From contig NZ_FNQK01000009.1 in NCBI RefSeq assembly GCF_900107625.1, positions 1 through 64,000 of the forward strand: a stretch of 64,000 bases of DNA. The letters run 5' to 3'. Shown here piece after piece: positions 27,841-36,319 of the stretch. Below the pieces are notes generated by a model that did not search any database, had not been told where the DNA came from, and saw only the letters and a program-made list of their open reading frames with translations. Each line of letters begins with the position of its first letter. The stretch's first letter is position 1. The translations under genes were made by a program, and so were the position numbers. The DNA is from Bizionia paragorgiae (lineage in GTDB: Bacteria; Bacteroidota; Bacteroidia; Flavobacteriales; Flavobacteriaceae).

Positions 27841-28725
27841 TTATTTTCTCGCTCTGTGACGTTCTCTTGCCAGCAAGGTGTTTTTAAGTAACATAGCAAT
27901 CGTCATTGGTCCTACTCCACCAGGAACTGGTGTAATAAAACTTGCTTTTTTGCTTACATTTTCAAAATCCACATCACCAGTAATCACATATCCTTTTGGA
28001 GACGACTCGTCGGCTACCCTTGTAATTCCTACATCGATCACAACAGCATCTTCTTTTACCATTTCGGCTTTTAAGAAGTTAGGCACTCCAAGAGCAGATA
28101 TTATAATATCGGCTTGAGAGGTGATTTGTGTAATATTTTTCGTGTGACTATGAGTTAATGTTACGGTTGAGTTTCCTGGAAAACCTTTACGCCCCATTAA
28201 AATACTCATAGGACGCCCTACAATATGAGATCGCCCGATAACTACTGTATGCTTCCCTTTTGTTGTTACATTATAGCGATCTAATAATTCTAAGATTCCA
28301 AAAGGAGTAGCTGGAATAAACGTAGACATATCTAATGCCATTTTACCAAAATTCATAGGATGAAAACCATCGACATCTTTATCGGGGTTTACTGCCATCA
28401 ATACTTTTTGAGTATCAATTTGTGGTGGTAATGGTAATTGAATAATAAAGCCATCGATATCGTCATTATTATTCAACTCTTCAATTTTATCTAGGAGTTC
28501 AATTTCACTTGTAGTATTTGATAAACGCACCATAGTAGACTCGAAACCTACACGCTCACAAGCGCGTACTTTACTTCCTACATACGTTAAACTAGCGCCA
28601 TCGCTACCTACAATTACAGCAGCTAAATGAGGAACTTTCTCTCCATTAGCTTTCATTTTTTTCACTTCCTCAGCAATTTCATCTTTGATGTCGTTGCTTA
28701 CTTTTTTACCATCTAATAATGTCAT
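27841..28725 (-). CDS. folD: Methylenetetrahydrofolate dehydrogenase/cyclohydrolase
   Basis: FolD interconverts 5,10-methylene-, methenyl- and 10-formyl-tetrahydrofolate. The 294-residue protein has the catalytic YVGSKVRACERVG (Tyr and Lys), the QLPLPP loop, the nucleotide-binding VIGRSHIVGRPMSILM and the signature TPVPGGVGPMTIAMLL. I start at the ATG at 28725 (MTLLDGKKV); an in-frame ATG 36 bp upstream adds a non-conserved MCFMRIPQQNKK. The YwaF-type gene follows after 27 bp. Confidence 0.95.
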   Translation of the reverse strand: MTLLDGKKVSNDIKDEIAEEVKKMKANGEKVPHLAAVIVGSDGASLTYVGSKVRACERVGFESTMVRLSNTTSEIELLDKIEELNNNDDIDGFIIQLPLPPQIDTQKVLMAVNPDKDVDGFHPMNFGKMALDMSTFIPATPFGILELLDRYNVTTKGKHTVVIGRSHIVGRPMSILMGRKGFPGNSTVTLTHSHTKNITQITSQADIIISALGVPNFLKAEMVKEDAVVIDVGITRVADESSPKGYVITGDVDFENVSKKASFITPVPGGVGPMTIAMLLKNTLLARERHRARK

Positions 28726-28850
28726 TTTTTTGTTTTGTTGCGGTATTCTCATAAAACACAAAAACGTGGTGCTTTACTTCTAAATATCAGTTTTCATTTG
28801 TACCTATCTTTACAATAAGATAGGCTGGGTTTCAATTTATTATAAAATAA

Positions 28851-28877
28851 AAAACACGAGGGATTACCTCATGTTTT
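28851..28877 (-). terminator. ffh terminator overlapping the stop codon
   Basis: Arms AAAACACGAGG and CCTCATGTTTT (one wobble) flank the ffh stop codon at 28864-28866, which lies in the loop. The T run on the minus strand follows directly. Confidence 0.7.
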
Positions 28878-30192
28878 TCATTGCTTGCATCATACGTTTA
28901 CCGCCTCCGCCTTGCATCATTTTCATCATTTTACTCATCTGGTCAAACTGTTTCAGGAGTTGGTTAACTTGTGTTACCGAAGTTCCTGAACCTTTTCCGA
29001 TTCGTTTTTTGCGACTGGCATTAATTATTGAAGGGTTTGTTCTTTCTTCTACAGTCATCGAGTGTATAATAGCTTCAATATGTTTAAAAGCATCATCGTC
29101 GATATCAATATCTTTCATCATTTTTCCAGCGCCAGGAATCATTCCAACAAGGTCTTTCATGTTCCCCATTTTCTTGATTTGCTGAATTTGCTTTAAGAAA
29201 TCGTCAAAACCAAATTGATTTTTAGCAATTTTCTTCTGTAGCTTTCTCGCTTCTTCTTCGTCAAATTGATCTTGTGCTCTTTCTACTAACGACACGACAT
29301 CTCCCATTCCAAGAATACGATCGGCCATACGTGCCGGATAGAATATATCTATCGCTTCCATTTTTTCTCCTGTACCAATAAACTTAATTGGTTTATTAAC
29401 TACAGACTTAATAGAAATCGCAGCCCCACCACGCGTATCACCATCTAGTTTTGTTAGGATAACCCCATCAAAATTTAATACATCGTTAAAGGCTTTTGCT
29501 GTATTTACTGCATCTTGCCCAGTCATAGAATCGACAACAAACAGGGTTTCTTGCGGTTCAATGGCTTTATGAATGTTCGATATCTCGGTCATCATCGCTT
29601 CATCTACAGCTAAACGACCTGCGGTATCGATAATAACAACGTTATGCCCATTCGCTTTTGCATGAGCAATACCTGCTTGCGCAATGGCAACAGGGTCGTT
29701 ATTTCCTTTATCGCTATACACCTCTATGTTTAATTGATCTCCTACGACGTGTAATTGATCGATAGCTGCTGGACGGTAAACGTCACAAGCGACTAATAAA
29801 GGTTTCTTAGTTTTTTTAGTTTTTAAGAAATTGGCTAATTTACCAGAGAAGGTTGTTTTACCAGAACCTTGTAAACCAGACATTAAAATAACAGTTGGTG
29901 TTCCAGACAAGTTTAATCCTGCGGCATCACCACCCATTAATTCTGTTAATTCGTCTTTAACGATTTTAACCATTAACTGTCCTGGCTGTAACGTCGTTAA
30001 AACGTTCTGTCCTAATGCTTTTTCCTTTACTCTAACCGTAAATTCTTTAGCAATTTTAAAGTTAACATCGGCGTCTAATAAGGCACGACGTACTTCTTTT
30101 AAGGTCTCGGCAACATTTACTTCTGTAATGCTTCCGTGTCCTTTTAATACGTGTAACGCTTTATCTAACTTATCACTTAAATTATTGAACAT
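28864..30192 (-). CDS. ffh: Signal recognition particle protein Ffh
   Basis: Ffh is the SRP54 homologue that binds signal anchors of inner-membrane proteins and delivers them to FtsY. The 442-residue protein has the N domain, the G domain with MSGLQGSGKTTFSGKLA, VACDVYRPAAIDQL, DTAGRLAVDE and LTKLDGDTRGG, and the methionine-rich M domain ending in MMKMMQGGGGKRMMQAMKNMR. I start at the ATG at 30192 (MFNNLSDKLD), because the in-frame start 27 bp upstream adds non-conserved residues and overlaps the -7 element TATTTTTG. It is a single-gene unit, ended by a hairpin that overlaps its stop. Confidence 0.96.
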   Translation of the reverse strand: MFNNLSDKLDKALHVLKGHGSITEVNVAETLKEVRRALLDADVNFKIAKEFTVRVKEKALGQNVLTTLQPGQLMVKIVKDELTELMGGDAAGLNLSGTPTVILMSGLQGSGKTTFSGKLANFLKTKKTKKPLLVACDVYRPAAIDQLHVVGDQLNIEVYSDKGNNDPVAIAQAGIAHAKANGHNVVIIDTAGRLAVDEAMMTEISNIHKAIEPQETLFVVDSMTGQDAVNTAKAFNDVLNFDGVILTKLDGDTRGGAAISIKSVVNKPIKFIGTGEKMEAIDIFYPARMADRILGMGDVVSLVERAQDQFDEEEARKLQKKIAKNQFGFDDFLKQIQQIKKMGNMKDLVGMIPGAGKMMKDIDIDDDAFKHIEAIIHSMTVEERTNPSIINASRKKRIGKGSGTSVTQVNQLLKQFDQMSKMMKMMQGGGGKRMMQAMKNMR

Positions 30193-30216
30193 AGTTTCTT
30201 GTCTTTTTAAGAGTTG

Positions 30217-30224
30217 CAAAAATA
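30217..30224 (-). promoter_or_regulatory. ffh promoter -7 element
   Basis: TATTTTTG on the minus strand fits TAnnTTTG, 24 bp before the ffh ATG. No -33 TTG at the expected place. Confidence 0.5.
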
Positions 30225-30275
30225 AGAATTTGACGCGTATTTTTAAAGTTTAAATACTATTTAATTAAAGCAAAA

Positions 30276-30307
30276 GAAAAGAGCTATCAAAAATGACAGC
30301 TCTTTTC
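30276..30307 (-). terminator. Terminator of the repeat lipoprotein gene
   Basis: A 14-bp stem with one mismatch, core GAAAAGAGCT/AGCTCTTTTC (30276-30289, 30294-30307), 49 bp after the stop at 30356. Confidence 0.75.
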
Positions 30308-30355
30308 AATCTAAAATCAACTAAAAAACTAAATAAAACTTTTATTAAGTGCTTA

Positions 30356-32374
30356 TTAACTACAATCTTTATCTAAAACCAGTTCTATATTTGAATTGGT
30401 TTGGTCGTGAAAAATCATTTGATTTGGTGTACACTCGACTAAAATATAATTCCCTTCTAGAACCTGAACATTACCTCCTGAAATAGTCGATAAATCTAAA
30501 TAAATATCACCATCTAATGAGATCATCCAGGTCATGGTATACGATTCGTTTGAAGAGGTAATCGTAGCATTGTTATTTTCCATAAAGTCGATGTTAAAAA
30601 TAGCAAATCCATCATCGCCATTATAACTTGAAATGGTCCATTCACAGTCCAATAAATTATTTTCAGCTTGGTTAATATTGCACATACCATCTGGCGTACA
30701 ATCGCGTTCCATAACCATAGTATTTGCTCCCATGGTCATTTCTAAACGTTCTGGATCGCAATCTATAATATGCCAGTTCCCTGTAATGGCTTGAATATTC
30801 GGCCCACTTACATTATCGAACTCTAAATACACACCATTTGCATCTTGTGTTACAGTGTATGTTGTTGTAATTGTATTCCCATTTCCTGTAATGACTACGG
30901 TGTTATTAATTTGAAATTCTAAATCGTAAATTATTAAATCGTCACTACCGTTAAAGTTTACAATATTCCACTCGCATTCTTGTAAATAATTAGTCAAATC
31001 AATTTCTGAACACCCGGTTGGATCACAATTTTCTAGAAATAATTCAAGTTCGTATATTTCATATTGATCTGGGTTGTTGTATACCTCTACCCGCACATAA
31101 ATTGTAAATGGAGTGACTATTATATTGTTATAAGGGGAAATTAAAGGATTAGTACCAGCTTGGGCATCTGCCAATGTTTCGTAATAGTAAATATTATATT
31201 CTCCGTTTGCATTACAATCAGCAAAAGTGCCATTTAAATCAAACACCCCAAAACCATCGTTATCATCGTCGCAACCTATTAGTTCTCCATCAAAATCTTC
31301 AAAACAAGCAAACGGACCAGGGCTACAATCGCGATCTAGAACTAAAAACTCACCGTTATTCACCAATTCCAATTCATCATCATCACAATTTAAAATCAAC
31401 CACTCCCCATTAATTACTTCTGTAAGGCTATTACCACTAATATTACTAAAGGCTACCATTAGACCCTCGTTCGTTTCTGATGTTTCCCAATTTCCATCTA
31501 CATAATTGCCGTTTTCTGAAATTAAAACCGAACCATTACTATTAAATTCGAAAGTAAACACACTTAAATCAACGCTTCCTGTGTAACTAACAACACTCCA
31601 AACACATTCTACAATATTTGCATTTATGGTTTCTATATCGCAATCGTCTTCTTCATTATTATCATCGTCATCGCAAGTATCGTCTGCAGCCTCAATAGCG
31701 GCTTCTAATTCTGTGTTATTAGTCACTTCTATGGTAGATCCATCACTCAAGATCATAGTCACCGGGAAATTTAAACTCGCTAGAATACCACCTTCTAAAT
31801 CCTCTATAAAATGATGTAGAGACTCATCATCTTGAATTGTGACTGTATCTGTAATTTGAAAATTAGAATTGTATACAGAAAACACTATGGGATATTGAAA
31901 ATCGATACAATCAATAGCGTCTTCATAATCATCATCATTTAAGCAGGCCTCGACTAAAACGTCAAGATCTTCTTGGTTAGAGATAACCACTTCGGTATAA
32001 TTATTAAATACAATAGTGATTGGAAACTGAATGCTTATGGTATCCTCTAGGACATCAAAAACAGCTTCAATAGCCTCATAATCCTCTACGCTAGTAATAA
32101 CAATCACAGTGCCATTAACTTCTATGGTAACAGGTAAGGTCATCGTAAAACAGCTAGCATTATCAACACTATCATCTACAGAACCGTTTAATGCTGAGAC
32201 GTTAGATAATAGGTTTGATAAGTTTGTATTTGCATTTATAGTATCCTGATTATTGGGTAGATTAACCTCTACAATTTCATTCTGACAGGAGGTGAATGTC
32301 AAGACCGTTATAAGCGATACAATTAATAATTTAGTTAAGACTGATAAGCGCAATAAAGTTTTCATGTTTTTCAT
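30356..32374 (-). CDS. Large repeat-containing surface lipoprotein
   Basis: The 672-residue protein has a lipoprotein signal with lipobox LTFTSC (Cys about residue 30). After it come four related segments of 40-50 residues (about 50-235) of the type FPVTI...F...I.N..DLE..., then a very acidic linker (DDTCDDDDNNEEDD). Three copies of a lipocalin-like module of about 100 residues follow, each starting with C.W.I.SY.G and ending in ERDC or DKDC, spaced around one module like those of the adhesin at 1-2849. The family is unknown to me. It is divergent from the ECF sigma gene, 129 bp apart, so it is a candidate target of that regulator. Location is probably the outer face of the outer membrane (inference). 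An alternative start is 9 bp downstream (second Met). Confidence 0.8.
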   Translation of the reverse strand: MKNMKTLLRLSVLTKLLIVSLITVLTFTSCQNEIVEVNLPNNQDTINANTNLSNLLSNVSALNGSVDDSVDNASCFTMTLPVTIEVNGTVIVITSVEDYEAIEAVFDVLEDTISIQFPITIVFNNYTEVVISNQEDLDVLVEACLNDDDYEDAIDCIDFQYPIVFSVYNSNFQITDTVTIQDDESLHHFIEDLEGGILASLNFPVTMILSDGSTIEVTNNTELEAAIEAADDTCDDDDNNEEDDCDIETINANIVECVWSVVSYTGSVDLSVFTFEFNSNGSVLISENGNYVDGNWETSETNEGLMVAFSNISGNSLTEVINGEWLILNCDDDELELVNNGEFLVLDRDCSPGPFACFEDFDGELIGCDDDNDGFGVFDLNGTFADCNANGEYNIYYYETLADAQAGTNPLISPYNNIIVTPFTIYVRVEVYNNPDQYEIYELELFLENCDPTGCSEIDLTNYLQECEWNIVNFNGSDDLIIYDLEFQINNTVVITGNGNTITTTYTVTQDANGVYLEFDNVSGPNIQAITGNWHIIDCDPERLEMTMGANTMVMERDCTPDGMCNINQAENNLLDCEWTISSYNGDDGFAIFNIDFMENNNATITSSNESYTMTWMISLDGDIYLDLSTISGGNVQVLEGNYILVECTPNQMIFHDQTNSNIELVLDKDCS

Positions 32375-32398
32375 GTTTTTGGGTGATCAATTTTAGAA

Positions 32399-32415
32399 GT
32401 ATAGAACTTCTATAC
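32399..32415. promoter_or_regulatory. Perfect inverted repeat between divergent lipoprotein and sigma genes
   Basis: GTATAGAA, one base, TTCTATAC form a 17-bp perfect palindrome 24 bp upstream of the lipoprotein ATG and 88 bp upstream of the sigma gene. The size fits an operator, but no binding protein is known; a small hairpin is the alternative. Confidence 0.45.
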
Positions 32416-32503
32416 GGTTATTAAACAATTAAGTTATTAAAAGTCCTACCTTGTCTTTCTAAAAATAATGTTGCTACTTTGTATACAGTAACATATTAGT
32501 TAT

Positions 32504-33019
32504 ATGAATAAAAACCTTCACGAAGATATTTGCAACGAATCACTTTTTAATTCTATTTTTAAGAAGTACTCAAAAGATTTGCACGATTTTCTATACTATA
32601 AATTTGGGGCGCATTTAAATCCAAAAGACAAAGCACAAGAAGCGTTTATTAAGCTCTGGGAAAATTGTGGCAAAGTCTCTCCTGAAAAAGCAAAGAGCTA
32701 TTTGTTTACGATTGGCAATAATTTAATGTTAAATGAAACCAAGCATCAAAAAGTCGTATTAAAATACCAGCAAAACAAACCACCTTCTCAGACTAACGAA
32801 ACACCAGAATTTATTATGGAAGGTAATGAGTATATGGAGAAATTACAGAGAGCTATCTCTAATTTAACCGAAGCCCAACGTACTGCCTTTTTGTTAAACA
32901 GGGTTGAAGGTAAACGTTATAAAGAAATTGCGACACTTTTAGACATTAGCACTAAGGCCGTAGAAAAAAGAATTTATGGGGCCTTAAAAAAACTTCGAGA
33001 GGATCTCGACACAATTTAG
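32504..33019 (+). CDS. ECF-type RNA polymerase sigma factor (FecI-like)
   Basis: The 171-residue protein is a sigma-70 family extracytoplasmic-function factor. Region 2 covers LHDFLYYKFGAHLNPKDKAQEAFIKLWEN and region 4 LTEAQRTAFLLNRVEGKRYKEIATLLDISTKAVEKRIYGALKKLREDL. The next gene (57 bp on) is a FecR-type anti-sigma factor and the third a TonB-dependent receptor with an STN domain, the standard FecI-FecR-FecA arrangement of cell-surface signalling. Targets may include this operon, the divergent lipoprotein and the peptidase at 36320. Confidence 0.93.
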   Translation: MNKNLHEDICNESLFNSIFKKYSKDLHDFLYYKFGAHLNPKDKAQEAFIKLWENCGKVSPEKAKSYLFTIGNNLMLNETKHQKVVLKYQQNKPPSQTNETPEFIMEGNEYMEKLQRAISNLTEAQRTAFLLNRVEGKRYKEIATLLDISTKAVEKRIYGALKKLREDLDTI

Positions 33020-33075
33020 AATATTACAAGGTAGGAATTTTTAGTAGGTAGTTGTTATATGAGTGAATACACAGT

Positions 33076-33981
33076 ATGAAAAAAGAAGATTTAATATTAA
33101 AATGGTTAGATAATAATCTTAACACTGAGGAACTTGAAGCCTTTAAAAAGCTTGAAGACTATGCCGATTTGGTGAAGTTATCTCAAGCAATGACACGCTT
33201 TAAAACCGAGGAGTATGATCGTGAAGCGGCTTGGGCTGATCTACAAAGCCAATTAGAAACGAAACAAAAGGCCAAACAAAAAAAGAACTGGCTAAAACCT
33301 GTTTTACGCCTTGCAGCTGTTCTTGTAATAGGTTTAGGGACTTTATATTTTTCAATTACACAAGACACTAATTTTGAAACTTTAGCTGCTCAAAAAGACA
33401 GCATTACTTTACCCGATGAATCCGTAGTGACATTAAACGCATTATCATCAATCCGATTTAATACAAATAATTGGGACGATAAACGTGAGGTTGAATTAAC
33501 CGGCGAAGGCTATTTTAAGGTTGCTAAGGGAGCTACTTTTAGTGTCCAGACCAAACACGGTCTTGTCACTGTTTTAGGTACACAGTTTAGTGTTAAACAA
33601 CGCGATAACATCTTTGAAGTCTTATGTTTCGAAGGCTCGGTACGCGTTAATTACGAAACAGAATCTGTACTATTAAAACCTGGAGAAAGCTTTACTATAG
33701 TAGATGGTAAGCAACTCACAGAGCAAAGTATTACAAGCACACAACCACTGTGGTTAACTAACGAAAGTGCTTTTAAAAGTATGCCACTAAACCATGTCCT
33801 AGCTGAATTTGAAAGACAATACAACGTAAAAGTAAATGCTTCGGCAATAAATACTAAGCAATTATTTACCGGAAGCTTTACTCATGATAATATTAATATA
33901 GCATTACAAGCAATTACACTACCTTTACAACTAACATATAAAAAGGATAAAAACGTTATACTGCTAAGTAGTGATTACTAA
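33076..33981 (+). CDS. FecR-type anti-sigma factor
   Basis: The 301-residue protein has a cytoplasmic N-terminal segment that should bind the sigma factor (about 1-75), a single membrane helix (LRLAAVLVIGLGTLYFSI, about 80-97), a periplasmic FecR domain (about 105-205, SITLPDESVVTLNALSSIRF, VQTKHGLVTVLGTQFSV, LKPGES) and a C-terminal DUF4974-type domain (LNHVLAEFERQYNVKVNASA...LFTGSFTHDNINIALQAI). It relays a signal from the receptor to the sigma factor. Its last 11 bases overlap the GTG start of the receptor gene, implying translational coupling. Confidence 0.93.
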   Translation: MKKEDLILKWLDNNLNTEELEAFKKLEDYADLVKLSQAMTRFKTEEYDREAAWADLQSQLETKQKAKQKKNWLKPVLRLAAVLVIGLGTLYFSITQDTNFETLAAQKDSITLPDESVVTLNALSSIRFNTNNWDDKREVELTGEGYFKVAKGATFSVQTKHGLVTVLGTQFSVKQRDNIFEVLCFEGSVRVNYETESVLLKPGESFTIVDGKQLTEQSITSTQPLWLTNESAFKSMPLNHVLAEFERQYNVKVNASAINTKQLFTGSFTHDNINIALQAITLPLQLTYKKDKNVILLSSDY

Positions 33982-36262
33982 GAGAACACTTGTTTCTTTA
34001 TGGGTTTTAATTGTTTTTAATGTTTGCCATATGTTGGCTCAAAACATTACAAACGATAAGCAACCTCTTATCTCAGTTTTAGAAATTATACAAAAGCGCT
34101 ATGATGTTCGTTTCTCTTATGCAGACATCACTATTGCAAATAAATCGAGTGTTGTTCCAGATATTAATTTGGAATTAAGCGAGGTTTTAAAAGCCTTAGA
34201 AGCTAGTTCACAATTAGAATTTAAAGTCTTGAATTCTAGGTTTATTGTAATACAACCAGCAAAATACACCTTTAAAGACATTCAGGAACTTGGCGAAGTA
34301 CAACTTTCAGATTACCTAACATCGGGTATTTCAAAAACTAAAGCCGGGGCCATCGCCATACGAACCAAAAAATTCGGAATACTTCCGGGGTTAATAGAGC
34401 CCGACATATTACAAACTGTACAAGCACTACCGGGTGTACTTAGTACCGATGAGACGGTTTCTAATTTAAATGTCCGCGGTGGTACCCACGACCAAAACCT
34501 TATCTTATGGGACGGTATAAAAATGTATCAATCGGGACATTTTTTTGGTTTAATTTCTAGTTTCACTCCAAATTTAACTCGAAAAGTAATGGTCTCTAAA
34601 AATGGGACAAGCGCTCAATATGGAGATGCAGTTTCTAGCACCATTGCTATGGAATTGGATTCTGAATTAAATAGCGAAGCTTCCGGGGGACTCGGGTTAA
34701 ACCTTATAAATTTTAGCGGGTTTGGAAAAGTCCCTATTAACAACAAACTGGAAATGCAGGTCTCGGCACGGCGCTCCATAACAGACGTATTCGAAACCTC
34801 TACCTATTCAAATTATTTTGACCGTGTCTTTCAAGACACAGATATTACAAATTCTGATAACCTTATAAAAAATGATGCGTTTTTCTTTTATGATATCAAC
34901 TCAAAACTCATTTATAAACCATCAAAAAAAGACCAATTTAGCCTTAGTGCAACCACAACATACAATTCACTGAGTTATATTGAGAGTCCTCCTGAAACCA
35001 TAGCAAATGTTTCCAATGGGATAGAACAAAAAAATCAAGCAGTAGGAATAACTTATCATAGAGATTGGAATTCTAAGTTCACGACAGACTTACAAGCTTA
35101 TGTTACCCATTATAAATTAGATGCACGTAATTTCAGGTTTGAAAACAGTCAACAATTACAACAACAAAATCAAGTTTTAGAGACTAATTTCAAATTAAAC
35201 ACAACGTATTATGCACACCCTAATTTAATTTGGGTGAATGGTTTACAAGTTTTTGAAATCGGTATTTCTAATAAGGAAGAAACAACAACCCCTGCGTACC
35301 GTAGTCTTATAAAAAAGGTAGCGGTTAGTACGTCGGGATACAGTGAAGCTATTTGGAATTCTACTTCAAACGAGACGTTTATAAAAGCCGGAATCAGAGC
35401 CAATCACTACTCGCTATCGAATCACATATATTTTGAACCCCGATTAAGTTTTAGTCAGCGGTTTTTAAAGTATTTTAAAGTAGAACTATTGGGTGAATAT
35501 AAAAGCCAAATTACCTCTCAGGTAATCGATAGGCAAAATGATTTTTTAGGTATTGAAAAAAGACGTTGGGTACTTGCTAATAACTCTACAATACCAACGC
35601 TAGAGAGCAAACAAGTTTCCTTAGGTCTTCAATACAAAAGAAATCAATTATTAGTGAGCGCCGAACTTTACCAGAAACAAGTTGATGGAATTACCACAAG
35701 AAGCCAAGGGATGCAAAACCAATATCAATTTATAAATGCTATAGGAAGTTATAAAGTACAGGGATTGGATGTTTTAATTCACAAGCGTATTACAAATTTA
35801 AGTATGTGGCTGAGTTATTCTTTAAGTGCTAATAATTACACTTTCCCTACTCTAAATAACGGAAACCCTTTTCCAAATACAACGGATATAACAAACGCTC
35901 TTACCTTTGCAAACACCTATACTGTAGACCAGCTAAAACTAGCCTTAGGGCTTAATTGGCGTACAGGAAACATTACTACAGCGCCAATTACCGGGAATGA
36001 AATTTTTGACAACTCCATAAACTATCAAGAGCCTAATGGAGACCATTTAGACGATTATTTTAGAGCAGACTTTTCAGCTATTTACAACTTTAAATTTACC
36101 GAAACTACTAAAGCTGACATAGGCGTTTCTATTTGGAATATTTTCAACACAAAGAATAACCTGAACACCTATTACTCCATAGAGCCTGATGATTCCATTT
36201 TAAAAATAGAAAAGAAATCGCTAGGTACCACACCTAACGTCAGTTTTAAATTAACCTTTTAA
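33971..36262 (+). CDS. TonB-dependent receptor with N-terminal STN signalling domain
   Basis: The 763-residue protein has a signal peptide ending MLAQ, an STN domain (about 25-95, ISVLEIIQKRYDVRFSYADITI) that contacts the FecR protein, a plug (about 120-230, LQTVQALPGVLSTDETVSNLNVRGGTHDQNLILWDGIKMY) and an outer-membrane barrel ending VSFKLTF. It lacks the carboxypeptidase-D-like domain of SusC proteins and there is no SusD gene beside it, so it is a FecA-like transducer rather than a SusCD system. The substrate is unknown. The start is GTG at 33971, overlapping the FecR gene; no ATG precedes the signal peptide. Confidence 0.9.
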   Translation: MITKRTLVSLWVLIVFNVCHMLAQNITNDKQPLISVLEIIQKRYDVRFSYADITIANKSSVVPDINLELSEVLKALEASSQLEFKVLNSRFIVIQPAKYTFKDIQELGEVQLSDYLTSGISKTKAGAIAIRTKKFGILPGLIEPDILQTVQALPGVLSTDETVSNLNVRGGTHDQNLILWDGIKMYQSGHFFGLISSFTPNLTRKVMVSKNGTSAQYGDAVSSTIAMELDSELNSEASGGLGLNLINFSGFGKVPINNKLEMQVSARRSITDVFETSTYSNYFDRVFQDTDITNSDNLIKNDAFFFYDINSKLIYKPSKKDQFSLSATTTYNSLSYIESPPETIANVSNGIEQKNQAVGITYHRDWNSKFTTDLQAYVTHYKLDARNFRFENSQQLQQQNQVLETNFKLNTTYYAHPNLIWVNGLQVFEIGISNKEETTTPAYRSLIKKVAVSTSGYSEAIWNSTSNETFIKAGIRANHYSLSNHIYFEPRLSFSQRFLKYFKVELLGEYKSQITSQVIDRQNDFLGIEKRRWVLANNSTIPTLESKQVSLGLQYKRNQLLVSAELYQKQVDGITTRSQGMQNQYQFINAIGSYKVQGLDVLIHKRITNLSMWLSYSLSANNYTFPTLNNGNPFPNTTDITNALTFANTYTVDQLKLALGLNWRTGNITTAPITGNEIFDNSINYQEPNGDHLDDYFRADFSAIYNFKFTETTKADIGVSIWNIFNTKNNLNTYYSIEPDDSILKIEKKSLGTTPNVSFKLTF

Positions 36263-36319
36263 TCGGTTCTGAGTTCATTAAAAATTAATATCTTCACCCT
36301 ACACCAATTTGCTTTTATA

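Noticed and set aside
31174-31505. Plus-strand open frames opposite the repeat lipoprotein
   Set aside because: Low-complexity products rich in His, Ser and Pro are the antisense of Asp/Asn-rich coding sequence.
33971-36262. Polysaccharide utilisation locus
   Set aside because: The receptor has an STN domain but no carboxypeptidase-D-like domain, and no SusD or glycoside hydrolase gene lies nearby.
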